NCBI RefSeq assembly: GCF_000166395.1
Contig: NC_014655.1
Coordinates: forward strand, 3,410,001-3,474,000
DNA from: Leadbetterella byssophila DSM 17132
GTDB taxonomy: Bacteria > Bacteroidota > Bacteroidia > Cytophagales > Spirosomataceae
Length of the DNA stretch: 64,000 nt
Direction: 5' to 3'
Part shown: positions 7,821 to 16,372 of the stretch, one piece after another
Layout: the number at the start of each line of letters is the position of its first letter
How positions within the stretch are numbered: position 1 is the first letter of the stretch
The notes under the pieces: generated by a model
Databases searched by the model: none
Told to the model about the DNA's origin: nothing
The model's input: the letters and a program-made list of their open reading frames with translations, nothing else
Program-made: the position numbers and the translations under genes

Positions 7821-8957
7821 ATGGATGTTATAAAGAAGTACATTACAGAATCTGTAGTAGATCATCTCAGCCAACAATTGAGTGAGGAGAAAGGCAGTGT
7901 TAGGAAGGGGCTAGAATTAGGGGTGAATATCTTCTTAGCGTTTGTAATCAAATTTGACAAAGGACCAAAGAATATCCTTAGCGTATTAAACGATGGTGGA
8001 CATTCAGGAGAGCTCTTGAAAAATCTGGATAATTTTACTGCAAGCAGAGAAAAATCAAGGTTGCTGGAGACCATAGGTCAGAATATCGTCAATTATTTTA
8101 TTGGAGATAAACTAGCCTCCATTACAGATAAATTAGCTCAATTCCTAAGTGTCAAAGAAAGTTCAGCTTCTTCTCTGCTAAATGTATCTGCGCCCGTAGT
8201 CTTAGGTTTCCTTGGTAAAACGGTTAGAGAGGAAAATCTTTCGGCTACTCAATTGAAGGATTATCTTCAAGGAATAAGTGATCAGGTGGTGGGAAATCTA
8301 CCTTTGAACCTGCAAAGTGCTTTAAACCTGCCCAGTTACAAAAGAAGTACGGTGGGTGCTACCACTCATCAGAAAGCAGTGAAAGAATTAAATCAAAAGA
8401 AGGAGAATTGGTCTTTTATATGGCCCTGGATTTTACTGGTTTTTGTAGGGGTCATGATCTATTATTTTTCAAGAATCAAAGAAGTTGCAGAAAAGAACAC
8501 TGTAGCTACTGTTAAATCCCCAACCTTTGAGCTCCAACAGGAAGAGGTTCCTGTTCTTGAAGATACCGTTGAAGAAGCGCCTAAAGTGGAGGAGAAGAAA
8601 GAAGTGGTGAAAAAAGTAGAGCCAGAAAAAAGACAGGAAGATACAAGTAAGAAAGAGGAAAAAAAGAAGCCTGAAATACCAGCAGGATTTCAGGCTGTGC
8701 CTCCTTATGCTTTTGCCCATGAAAGTGCAGAAATTACACAGGAGCAGTATCTGGTAGATCTTTTGCAAAATTTAATGACTCAAAGTGACAAGAAAATTGT
8801 TCTTAGCCCATTAAAAGGTTCAGGGTCTATAGGTTTAGATAGAGCTTATGCCATTAGAGACTTTCTGATTGACAAGGGGGTAGGCTGGGAACGGATAAAC
8901 ATTGAACAGGTCCGGTCAGGTTACACAGATAGTGGAGTGGTACTCAGATATCAATAG
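7821..8957 (+). CDS. DUF937 domain protein with membrane segment and degenerate OmpA-like C terminus
   Basis: A 378-aa protein. Residues about 1-165 form a DUF937-like helical domain (MDVIKKYITESVVDHLSQQL; SLLNVSAPVVLGFLGK). One membrane segment follows near 197-217 (FIWPWILLVFVGVMIYYF), then a charged Glu/Lys/Val linker, then a C-terminal piece resembling the OmpA peptidoglycan-binding motif (LDRAYAIRDFLIDKGV, then RINIEQVRSG). The usual TDxxGs..N part of the motif is missing, so peptidoglycan binding is doubtful. ATG 7821 is chosen over an in-frame ATG at 7758 because the -7 promoter lies between them and the extra residues look non-coding. Monocistronic, followed by a strong terminator. 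Function unknown; it could bridge cytoplasm and cell wall. Confidence 0.72.
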   Translation: MDVIKKYITESVVDHLSQQLSEEKGSVRKGLELGVNIFLAFVIKFDKGPKNILSVLNDGGHSGELLKNLDNFTASREKSRLLETIGQNIVNYFIGDKLASITDKLAQFLSVKESSASSLLNVSAPVVLGFLGKTVREENLSATQLKDYLQGISDQVVGNLPLNLQSALNLPSYKRSTVGATTHQKAVKELNQKKENWSFIWPWILLVFVGVMIYYFSRIKEVAEKNTVATVKSPTFELQQEEVPVLEDTVEEAPKVEEKKEVVKKVEPEKRQEDTSKKEEKKKPEIPAGFQAVPPYAFAHESAEITQEQYLVDLLQNLMTQSDKKIVLSPLKGSGSIGLDRAYAIRDFLIDKGVGWERINIEQVRSGYTDSGVVLRYQ

Positions 8958-8968
8958 TAGATAAGTAG

Positions 8969-8999
8969 CGTCAGTCAGATTGAGACTGACGTTTTTTTT
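8969..8999 (+). terminator. Intrinsic terminator after the DUF937 gene
   Basis: CGTCAGTC-agattga-GACTGACG followed by eight T residues: an 8-bp perfect stem with a canonical T-tract. Confidence 0.9.
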
Positions 9000-9003
9000 A
9001 TCT

Positions 9004-9011
9004 TATATTTG
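9004..9011 (+). promoter_or_regulatory. -7 element of the subtilase operon
   Basis: TATATTTG matches TAnnTTTG, 44 nt before the subtilase ATG. A TTG at 8980-8982 is 21 nt upstream but lies in the loop of the preceding terminator, so the -33 assignment is tentative. Confidence 0.55.
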
Positions 9012-9055
9012 CGTAACATACGAGGCTGTCTCTCGTAATAAAAATTTCAAATGGA

Positions 9056-10618
9056 ATGAAGAAAATTATTGTATTAGCAGGTTTGCTATTTAGCGTAAGC
9101 GTCCATGCACAAGATTTAAAAACTAAATTCAACTGGCATAACCTAGATTATAAGGAAGATGGAGTTAGGGGAATTAGTACTGAAAAAGCTTATAAAGAAT
9201 TGTTGAAGGATAGAAAGTCCTCTACTGTAATCGTAGGAATTATTGATTCTGGTATTGATATCCATCATGAAGACTTGAAGTCCAAAATTTGGGTAAACAA
9301 AAAAGAAATTCCTGGAAATGGAATTGATGATGACGGAAATGGATTTATAGATGATATAAATGGTTGGGATTTTTTAGGTAATTCAAAAGGGGAAGATGTA
9401 CATGCAGAGCAATTAGAAAGTGTGCGTGTGTATAATGCCTTGAAAAAGAAGTTCGGTGAGAATCCAAGCAAGAAGCAGATCAAAAAGAATAAGGCAGACT
9501 ATGAACTCATGAATAAGATTTATGAGGAGATAGAAGCGGATAGGAAGGAGGCAGAGCAGTACTTACCTCTGTATAGAAATATGTATTCTGCCTTATCTGA
9601 AGCGACGAAGGTGCTTCAAAAAGCAGCCGGAACTGAGACCTTGACCACCTCACTTGTTCAAGATCTAAAGGCCGAAAACCTAGATAGAAAGGGGAGAGAG
9701 GCTAAAGAATTGTGGCTGAGAATGCAGCAGTTTGGTGGTATATCTGAGCTTAAAAGAGGAGTAGAGTACTTTGAAGAAAAAGTGAATTATAATCTTAACT
9801 ATTCTTATGATGCTAGAAGTATCATTGGTGATAATCCGAACAGCTTAGAATACGGTAAGTATGGTAACAATGAGGTAGTAGGTCCGGATGCTTTGCACGG
9901 AACACACGTTGCCGGAATTGTTGGTGCAGATAGAAACAATAACCTGGGAGTGCTGGGAGTAGCTAATGATGTAGAGATCATGGTGATAAGAGCAGTACCT
10001 AATGGAGATGAAAGAGATAAGGATGTGGCAAATGCCATTCGTTATGCCGTAGATAACGGGGCAAGAGTGATCAATATGAGCTTTGGTAAAGGTTATTCCC
10101 CTAATAAGAAATGGGTAGATGAAGCCATTGAATATGCGGATTCTAAAGGGGTATTATTAGTGGCTGCCGCCGGAAACGATAATTCAGATGTAGATGTTCA
10201 GCCCCAATATCCCAATAAATTCAGCGCTAAAGGAAAAGAGTTTAAAAACTGGATCTCCGTTGGCGCTATTAACTTTGAAGAAGGAGAAAAATTAGTGGCC
10301 TCTTTCTCAAACTTCGGTAAAAAAGGAGTGGATGTTTTTGCTCCGGGCGTAGCCATTTATAGCACTACCCCCGGCTCAGAATATCAAGAGTTAGAAGGAA
10401 CCAGTATGGCAGCTCCGGTAGTAAGCGGTTTGGCCGCCTTATTATTTTCTTACTTCCCGGACTTAACCCATCATCAGGTGAAAGATATTATCTTAAAAAC
10501 CGTAGTAAAGGTTCCCGGTGCGGCTAACCCTGCTGGCAAAACACTAGAAGATTTGAGCACTACCGGAGGAGTAGTGAATGCATATGAAGCTATAAAAAGC
10601 GCTATAGGAATACAATGA
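9056..10618 (+). CDS. Secreted subtilisin-like serine protease (S8 family)
   Basis: A 520-aa protein with signal peptide ending VHAQ (about residue 19). Catalytic triad: Asp64 in GIIDSGID, His near 283 in HGTHVAGIVGA, Ser near 449 in GTSMAAPVVSG; the oxyanion-site region reads VAAAGNDNSDVD. An insertion of about 170 residues, highly charged and probably helical (about 110-250), separates the Asp and His blocks; insertions of this sort are seen in other Bacteroidota S8 proteases. No prodomain or T9SS C-terminal sorting domain was recognised, so it is probably periplasmic or outer-membrane-facing. First gene of an operon with the GlmU-like and delta-prime genes through ATGA overlaps. Confidence 0.92.
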   Translation: MKKIIVLAGLLFSVSVHAQDLKTKFNWHNLDYKEDGVRGISTEKAYKELLKDRKSSTVIVGIIDSGIDIHHEDLKSKIWVNKKEIPGNGIDDDGNGFIDDINGWDFLGNSKGEDVHAEQLESVRVYNALKKKFGENPSKKQIKKNKADYELMNKIYEEIEADRKEAEQYLPLYRNMYSALSEATKVLQKAAGTETLTTSLVQDLKAENLDRKGREAKELWLRMQQFGGISELKRGVEYFEEKVNYNLNYSYDARSIIGDNPNSLEYGKYGNNEVVGPDALHGTHVAGIVGADRNNNLGVLGVANDVEIMVIRAVPNGDERDKDVANAIRYAVDNGARVINMSFGKGYSPNKKWVDEAIEYADSKGVLLVAAAGNDNSDVDVQPQYPNKFSAKGKEFKNWISVGAINFEEGEKLVASFSNFGKKGVDVFAPGVAIYSTTPGSEYQELEGTSMAAPVVSGLAALLFSYFPDLTHHQVKDIILKTVVKVPGAANPAGKTLEDLSTTGGVVNAYEAIKSAIGIQ

Positions 10619-11778
10619 ATTTGATTCTTTTTGATGATCCGGCATTCAGGGATAGGTTGAAACCCTTGGTTCTGAACCGACCAGTAGCTGGACTAAGATG
10701 CGGAATTTATACCATACAAGAAAAGTGGGAAAACGGAGTGGGTGGCTCCGCTTCTTTTTTGACAGAAGGATACTTATCTCATAAGTATCCTTCTGTTTTC
10801 TCTTTGGATAACTTGTATATCAATGCTCACCTTCTACCTAATGAGCAAATACTAGCAGAGATATTAGCTTTAAAGGAAGGAGAGGCGCTGAGATCAAAAA
10901 CAGGAATTTTACTTGCTGCTCGTACATCAAAAATCTTTGAATTTGGATTTGCTTTTGAAGGAGGAATAGCATTTGAAGGTGAATTTGATTTTATCCAAAG
11001 TCTACCTGACCTGTTCCTGAAAAATGGAGCTCAGATCAAAGAGGATTATAAATTTTTCCAGAAGAATAGAGACTCTCAGCCAATAACAGACCCGCATACA
11101 GTAACATACGGGGAAGTTTTTGTAGGCAAAGACGTTTCCATTAGGGCGGCCATACTTAGTGCAGTTGATGGACCTATTATCCTAGATGAGGGTGCCATCA
11201 TTCAAGAAGGGGCAATAATCATTGGCCCAACTTATATAGGTAAAAATAGCATGGTGGCCTTTGGTGCAAAGATTCGTTCTAACACCAGTTTAGGCTCTAA
11301 TTGTAGAGTAGGTGGAGAGGTGGGGAATTCCATCTTTCAAGCGTATTCTAATAAAGCGCACGACGGATTCCTAGGGAATTCTTATATCGGTGCCTGGTGT
11401 AATTTGGGGGCTAATACGAATAATTCCAACCTGAAGAATAACTACAAGGAAGTCCTTCTACACTCTTATCAGAGTGGGAAGCTGGAACCAAGCGGACAAA
11501 TTTTCTGTGGTACCTTTATGGGTGACTATACCAAGGCAGGAATTAGCACCATGTTTAATACCGGTACGGTGGTAGGAATAAGTTCCAACGTTTTTGGAGC
11601 AGGCTTCCAGTCGAAATACATTCCTAGTTTTACCTGGGGTGGAGAGGCTGAAGGTTATACCAAGTATAAGTTAGATAAAGCCATAGAAGTCATACAAGCT
11701 ACTATGGCTAGAAAGGAGGAGACATTAGATAAAGAAGAAGAAAGGATACTGGCCTATCTCGCGGAAAAAGGACTATGA
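10615..11778 (+). CDS. Bacteroidota-type GlmU-like sugar-phosphate nucleotidyl/acetyltransferase
   Basis: A 387-aa protein of the alternative GlmU family found in Bacteroidota. The N-terminal part (1-150) resembles a diverged nucleotidyltransferase domain; residues about 155-360 are a left-handed beta-helix of hexapeptide repeats (GPIILDEGAIIQEGAIIIGP, YIGKNSMVAFGAKI). The N-terminal pyrophosphorylase signature GxGTRM of classical GlmU is absent. Family annotation suggests UDP-GlcNAc synthesis for peptidoglycan and LPS, but activity is inferred from homology. Start overlaps the protease stop and the end overlaps holB, both as ATGA. Confidence 0.85.
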   Translation: MNLILFDDPAFRDRLKPLVLNRPVAGLRCGIYTIQEKWENGVGGSASFLTEGYLSHKYPSVFSLDNLYINAHLLPNEQILAEILALKEGEALRSKTGILLAARTSKIFEFGFAFEGGIAFEGEFDFIQSLPDLFLKNGAQIKEDYKFFQKNRDSQPITDPHTVTYGEVFVGKDVSIRAAILSAVDGPIILDEGAIIQEGAIIIGPTYIGKNSMVAFGAKIRSNTSLGSNCRVGGEVGNSIFQAYSNKAHDGFLGNSYIGAWCNLGANTNNSNLKNNYKEVLLHSYQSGKLEPSGQIFCGTFMGDYTKAGISTMFNTGTVVGISSNVFGAGFQSKYIPSFTWGGEAEGYTKYKLDKAIEVIQATMARKEETLDKEEERILAYLAEKGL

Positions 11779-12878
11779 AATTTTCAGATATACCGGGTTT
11801 AGAAGAGACAAAAGGACGTTTGAAAGATGCAGTGCGTACAGGACATCTGGCGCATGCGCTTTTATTTGATGGAAAACCCGGAGGGGCGGCATTGCCTATG
11901 GCTTTGGCTCTAGCTACTTATGTGAATTGTGAACAAAGTGGAGGAGAAGATGCCTGCGGTCAGTGTCCGGCTTGTAGCAAATACGATAAATTAATACATC
12001 CAGACCTTACATTCACTTTCCCTACAGCAGGAGGTAAAAAGGTACTTTCAGAAAACTTCTTGGGGGAGTGGAGGAACTTTGTGAAAGAGGATCCCTATGG
12101 AACATATACGGATTGGTTAAACTATATTGGAATCAAACAAGGAAATATTCCGGTAGAAGAGTCGCGCCAAATCATCCAGAATCTTTCACTAAAATCCTAC
12201 GAAGGAGGATATAAGATTGTATTGATCTGGAATGTAGAATCCATGGCTGCCCCTGCAGCAAATGCTTTATTGAAGATCCTTGAAGAACCACCGGCAAAGA
12301 CCCTTTTCCTTTTGGTGACATCAGATTATAACCGTCTGCTGGCTACTATCCAATCCAGAGTTCAAAGAGTGGCAGTTCGCGATCTGAATGAGGAAGAAAT
12401 GGTAGACTATCTGACTCAATATAGGCAGATAGATCCCGAAAGGGCAAAACGCATTGCTTTCCTTTCAGAAGGAAATCTGAGTGATGCTCTTTCTCGTTTA
12501 GGTAGAGAGGAGTCAGAACATAAAGAGTGGTTTGCCAACTGGATGAGGTATTGCTATGTATTTGATATAGCTAAGATTGTTCCTACCTGTGATCAGTTTG
12601 ACGAGTTCTCCAAAGAAGAGCAAAAGGGAGTACTAGAATATGGATTGAAAATTTTACGAGAGATCTATCTGGAAAACGTAGGTTTATCATCCATGGTAAA
12701 ACTGGAGAATGAGGAGCTGGTGTTTGTTCAAAAGTTCTCCAAAGTCTTCAATTTTGCTAACATAGGTAAGATTTCTGAGGCCATCTCTGATGCTATTCTT
12801 CATATTGAGAGGAATGTGAGAGCAAAAATAGTATTCTTAGATCTTTCCATGATCATGGCAACTTTGATTAAAAAATAA
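11775..12878 (+). CDS. holB: DNA polymerase III delta-prime-like subunit
   Basis: A 367-aa AAA+ clamp-loader protein. Features: GLEETKGRLKDAVRTGHLAHALLF at the start of the ATPase fold split here by residue groups, a zinc-finger-like CGQCPACSKYD, NALLKILEEPPAKTLFLLVT and SRVQRV in place of the usual SRC motif. The Walker A site is degenerate (DGKPGGAALP, lacking GKT), consistent with delta-prime, which acts as a stator without needing ATP hydrolysis. Coupled to the preceding gene by ATGA. Clamp loading on DNA is the known family role. Followed by an AT-rich terminator-like hairpin. Confidence 0.93.
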   Translation: MKFSDIPGLEETKGRLKDAVRTGHLAHALLFDGKPGGAALPMALALATYVNCEQSGGEDACGQCPACSKYDKLIHPDLTFTFPTAGGKKVLSENFLGEWRNFVKEDPYGTYTDWLNYIGIKQGNIPVEESRQIIQNLSLKSYEGGYKIVLIWNVESMAAPAANALLKILEEPPAKTLFLLVTSDYNRLLATIQSRVQRVAVRDLNEEEMVDYLTQYRQIDPERAKRIAFLSEGNLSDALSRLGREESEHKEWFANWMRYCYVFDIAKIVPTCDQFDEFSKEEQKGVLEYGLKILREIYLENVGLSSMVKLENEELVFVQKFSKVFNFANIGKISEAISDAILHIERNVRAKIVFLDLSMIMATLIKK

Positions 12879-12897
12879 GAATAGTTTCTTATTTTTT
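12871..12897 (+). terminator. AT-rich terminator-like hairpin after holB
   Basis: AAAAATAAGAA-tagt-TTCTTATTTTT, an 11-bp stem of nearly all A-T pairs ending in a T-run, overlapping the holB stop. Weak stem but correctly placed. Confidence 0.5.
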
Positions 12898-13003
12898 GCT
12901 TTATTTTGTGACAAAGATTCTTTTTTGCGTCTTAAAGTAAACCAAATACTAAATAGCTGCCCAGGTTTTAGGGAGTTTAATTAGTTAAAACTTACTTTGT
13001 AAC

Positions 13004-13123
13004 ATGGACGAGTTAGGAATTTTTTTTAGCAGATTAGATGTTCTATTTATAGTACCATTACTATTGATACTTTTTGTGTATGAATTAGTTTCTCTGTTGA
13101 AATCGAGAAAAGTGAATAAATAA
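13004..13123 (+). CDS. Small single-span membrane protein, 39 aa
   Basis: ATG 13004 opens a 39-codon frame ending TAA 13121. The product has an acidic N terminus (MDELGIFFSRLD), a hydrophobic span of about 20 residues (VLFIVPLLLILFVYELVSLL) and a basic C-terminal tail (KSRKVNK), which predicts N-out/C-in insertion. It lies alone between two terminator hairpins in a 348-bp gap with no other gene, suggesting its own transcript. A partial -7-like TACTTTG lies just upstream. Not recognised; too short for confident family assignment. Confidence 0.5.
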   Translation: MDELGIFFSRLDVLFIVPLLLILFVYELVSLLKSRKVNK

Positions 13124-13157
13124 GAAATTCTATAATGGTTAGGGTTAATTGCAAAGA

Positions 13158-13182
13158 GCCGGCTGCTTATGCCGGCATTTTT
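13158..13182 (+). terminator. Intrinsic terminator after the 39-aa gene
   Basis: GCCGGC-tgcttat-GCCGGC followed by ATTTTT: 6-bp GC-only stem with 7-nt loop, placed between the small gene and the ABC-F promoter. Confidence 0.75.
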
Positions 13183-13198
13183 GTTTTCTAGGAATTCG

Positions 13199-13206
13199 TA
13201 ACTTTG
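13199..13206 (+). promoter_or_regulatory. -7 element of the ABC-F gene
   Basis: TAACTTTG fits TAnnTTTG and lies 20 nt before ATG 13227, giving a leader of about 15 nt. Confidence 0.55.
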
Positions 13207-13226
13207 CGTTTTCATTTTCGAAACTT

Positions 13227-15119
13227 ATGCTGAATATAAATAACCTATCTTTCTATTTTGGAGGTAGAGCCATCTTTGAAGATGCAAGTTTGCAGGTCAA
13301 ACCAAAAGATAAGATAGGACTTATTGGTTTGAACGGTAAGGGAAAATCTACCTTACTAAAACTTATAGCCGGAGAATATCAACCGGATGAAGGGAGCATT
13401 TCAAAATCAGGAGATTGTACTATAGGTTTCCTTAACCAGGATCTTTTGTCGTATCAGACAGAAGATTCCATACTTAATGTGGCAATGCAGGGGTTTGAGA
13501 GACAACTGGCCCTTCAGAAGGAAATTGAAGAAGTACTCCATGAGATGGAAACCCATTACAGAGATGAATTGGTAGATAAACTTGGTGCCTTACAACATGA
13601 ATTTGACCTTCTAGACGGCTATTCAATACAATCCAAAGCGGAAGAAATCCTGGAAGGTTTAGGCTTCAGAACCGAAGATCTGAACAAGCCTCTGAAAGAG
13701 TTTTCCGGTGGTTGGAGAATGCGGGTAATGTTAGCTAAACTCCTCCTTTCTAAACCATCCGTACTCATGCTGGATGAGCCTACTAACCACTTGGACTTAC
13801 CTTCGATCCAGTGGGTAGAAAAGTATATAGCCAATTATGAGAATGCGGTAATTGTAGTTTCTCACGACAGGCAATTCCTAGATAACGTATGTAATGTAAC
13901 AGTAGAAGTTTCTAATCATAAATTAGTCTACTACCCGGGCAACTATAGCTTCTTTGTAGAAGAAAAAGCCCTAAGGAATGAGATCCAGAAAGGTGCTTAT
14001 GAAAACCAGCAGGCTCAGATCCGACAAACCGAGCGTTTTATAGAGAGGTTTAAGGCCAAGGCCACAAAAGCAAGGCAAGTGCAATCCAGGGTGAAAGCCT
14101 TAAGTAGAATGGAATTGATTGATGATGTCATAGATGAAGATGCCAAAGTTCATTTCCGTTTCAAATTTGGTACACAGCCCGGCAGACACGTTATGGAATT
14201 AAAGAACGTGTCAAAGTCGTACGGAGATAAAGTCATCTTAAAGAATACCAGTGCTACTATAGAACGTGGCGACAAGATCGTATTAATTGGAGCGAATGGT
14301 AAAGGTAAATCCACCTTATTGCGCATTATAGCTGGTACAGAAAACATAGAAGGGGAAAGGAAATTGGGACATAATGTCAATTTCTCTTTCTACGCACAGC
14401 ACCAATTAGAATCTCTACACTTGGAAGAAAACCTAGTGGAGGAATTGAAATATGCTGATGGTTCTAAGTCGGAAACTGAATTAAGATCCGTACTAGGTTG
14501 CTTCTTGTTTAGCGGAGATGATGTCTTTAAAAAGATTAAAGTCCTTTCAGGGGGGGAGAAGTCAAGGGTTGCCTTAGCAAAGATTCTGATATCTGAAGCG
14601 AACTTCCTTCTCCTGGATGAGCCTACTAACCACCTGGATATGCAGTCCGTCAATATTCTGGTACAGGCATTGGAGCAGTACGAAGGGACATATGTGGTGG
14701 TTTCTCACGACAGACACTTTATATCTCAAGTGTCCAATAAGGTTTGGTACATTGAAGATCATGAAATAAAGCAATATCCCGGCTCATACGAAGAGTTTGT
14801 GGTATGGATGGAAGACCAAGGGAAAACCTTAGATGAACCGGTGAAGAGGGCAAGTAAGCCTGCGGTCGCAGAACCTACCGTTAAGAAGACTCCAAAACCG
14901 GAAGCAGATACTAAGAAGTTAGAGAAGGAAATAGCACAAATAGAAGAGCAAATAGAAGCCCAAGAGCAATTGAAAGCCAAATTGGAACTAGAATTAGCTG
15001 AAGTATTTAGTGACGGGGAGAAATTGAAGGTAGTAAACCAGCGTTATGAAGAAGCAGGAAAAAAACTTGAAGCGCTTCACGCCCTTTGGGAAGAAAAAGT
15101 GACTGCCCTAGATTCATGA
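13227..15119 (+). CDS. ABC-F family ATPase (Uup/EttA-like translation factor)
   Basis: A 630-aa soluble protein with two ABC domains and no membrane segments. Walker A: GLNGKGKST (34-42) and GANGKGKST; signatures FSGGWRMR and LSGGEKSR; Walker B with LDEPTNHLD in both halves. The linker between the domains is charged and helical, and a C-terminal coiled coil (about 555-630, KKLEKEIAQIEEQIEAQEQL) suggests the Uup-like subgroup. ABC-F proteins act at the ribosomal E site or in ribosome-associated DNA maintenance. ATG 13227 (MLNINNLSFYFGG) is used; a longer frame overlaps the promoter. Its stop overlaps the next gene as ATGA. Confidence 0.95.
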   Translation: MLNINNLSFYFGGRAIFEDASLQVKPKDKIGLIGLNGKGKSTLLKLIAGEYQPDEGSISKSGDCTIGFLNQDLLSYQTEDSILNVAMQGFERQLALQKEIEEVLHEMETHYRDELVDKLGALQHEFDLLDGYSIQSKAEEILEGLGFRTEDLNKPLKEFSGGWRMRVMLAKLLLSKPSVLMLDEPTNHLDLPSIQWVEKYIANYENAVIVVSHDRQFLDNVCNVTVEVSNHKLVYYPGNYSFFVEEKALRNEIQKGAYENQQAQIRQTERFIERFKAKATKARQVQSRVKALSRMELIDDVIDEDAKVHFRFKFGTQPGRHVMELKNVSKSYGDKVILKNTSATIERGDKIVLIGANGKGKSTLLRIIAGTENIEGERKLGHNVNFSFYAQHQLESLHLEENLVEELKYADGSKSETELRSVLGCFLFSGDDVFKKIKVLSGGEKSRVALAKILISEANFLLLDEPTNHLDMQSVNILVQALEQYEGTYVVVSHDRHFISQVSNKVWYIEDHEIKQYPGSYEEFVVWMEDQGKTLDEPVKRASKPAVAEPTVKKTPKPEADTKKLEKEIAQIEEQIEAQEQLKAKLELELAEVFSDGEKLKVVNQRYEEAGKKLEALHALWEEKVTALDS

Positions 15120-16345
15120 AGATCAGACTAAGCATATTCCTACTTTTTTGTACTTTGATGGCGAAGGGCCAGGGGCCTTTTGAGGAATTTGTGCACTCCG
15201 AACATGTAAAATCCTTGACCCTGTATGCCTATTCAGGTACAGAGAAAAGTGAAACCAGGTACTTGATACCTCCTGTGGCCCAACTGGAGAACACTGCACA
15301 GCAGATCGTCTTGGAGTTTGACGATTTGAGGGCACAATACGTACAGTATAAGGTTAGGATTATCCATTGTGATATGGATTGGAGTAGATCCCGACTGCTG
15401 GATATGGAGTTCATGAAGGATATAAATGAAACCTTCGTGGAAGATTACCATCTTTCCAGAAATACTAAGATTCCCTATTACCATTATAGATTGGTAGTGC
15501 CAAAGCCTATACTATCCGGTAATTACATCTTGCAGTTATACGATGAATCTGAGGTGGTGGCACAGAGGAGATTTTGGATTTATGAAAATCAGGTGCATGC
15601 GGAGGCAAAGGTGGTGGAATCAAATGATCCTAATCTTTGGAAGACGCATCAACAACTGGATCTGCGGATAGATTTAGGAAATTATAGAGTGGGAATTCCA
15701 AAAAGGGAATTGTTCGTCTTTATCCGAGTGAATCAGGATCAATGGAAAAAGGTAAATAATGATCATTTAGCCTTTAGTGGGAGGAATAGTTTCTCTTTGC
15801 AGCAGTTTAGTAATGATTATTTGTTTCCGGGGCAAAATGAGTATCGCTTTTTGGACATTAGTAATACCTTTAGCAGAGGTATGAATGTGGATGAGATCAT
15901 AAGAGGAAGACCTGATGTGATCATCACTACAGTTCAGCAGTCACGGGCTCATTCTAATTATGTGCAGAGTTATGATAATGATGGTGGTTTTCTCATTCGA
16001 AATATAGACAATGGGGATCCGGATTATACCTCTGATTATGTAGAGGTGCTTTTTCGCTTATCTCCTGTGCATGTAAAAGAAGGACAGGTTCCTGTGCTTT
16101 TAAGTAGGATTCTGCCTGAAACCCCTTTGGAATGGAATGAGGAATCAGGATATTACGAGTTAAATACCTTCTTGAAAAATGGATTCTATGATTATGCTTT
16201 TGGCCTTAGAGATACCAAAGGTTTAGATAGAAATGCTCTAGAGGGAGATTTTCAGCAAACTCGGAATACTTACGAAGTATTTATCTATCATGCCGTACCG
16301 GGCAAGAGGAATGTAAGTTTAGTAGGATATCAATTGAGGAAATAA
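15116..16345 (+). CDS. Type IX secretion system plug protein (DUF5103)
   Basis: A 409-aa protein with signal peptide (MKIRLSIFLLFCTLMAKGQ). Sequence is characteristic of DUF5103: YLIPPVAQLENTAQQIVLEF, HCDMDWSRS, DYHLSRNTKIPYYHYRLVVP and HVKEGQVPVLLSRILP. In Flavobacterium the DUF5103 Plug protein seals the periplasmic side of the giant SprA translocon of the type IX secretion system. Starts by ATGA overlap inside the ABC-F gene, so it is cotranscribed with a ribosome factor rather than with other secretion genes. Ends at a bidirectional terminator. Strong evidence that the organism has a type IX system. Confidence 0.9.
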   Translation: MKIRLSIFLLFCTLMAKGQGPFEEFVHSEHVKSLTLYAYSGTEKSETRYLIPPVAQLENTAQQIVLEFDDLRAQYVQYKVRIIHCDMDWSRSRLLDMEFMKDINETFVEDYHLSRNTKIPYYHYRLVVPKPILSGNYILQLYDESEVVAQRRFWIYENQVHAEAKVVESNDPNLWKTHQQLDLRIDLGNYRVGIPKRELFVFIRVNQDQWKKVNNDHLAFSGRNSFSLQQFSNDYLFPGQNEYRFLDISNTFSRGMNVDEIIRGRPDVIITTVQQSRAHSNYVQSYDNDGGFLIRNIDNGDPDYTSDYVEVLFRLSPVHVKEGQVPVLLSRILPETPLEWNEESGYYELNTFLKNGFYDYAFGLRDTKGLDRNALEGDFQQTRNTYEVFIYHAVPGKRNVSLVGYQLRK

Positions 16346-16346
16346 A

Positions 16347-16369
16347 AAAGGCGCCTTTCTGGCGCCTTT
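16347..16369. terminator. Bidirectional terminator between plug gene and OmpP1 gene
   Basis: AAAGGCGCC-tttct-GGCGCCTTT, 9-bp perfect stem with A-run before and T-rich end, between convergent genes. Confidence 0.85.
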
Positions 16370-16372
16370 AAC

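Noticed and set aside
12879-13003. Possible structured RNA upstream of the 39-aa gene
   Set aside because: AT-rich without a stable fold beyond the holB terminator; no match to known RNA families was recognised by eye.
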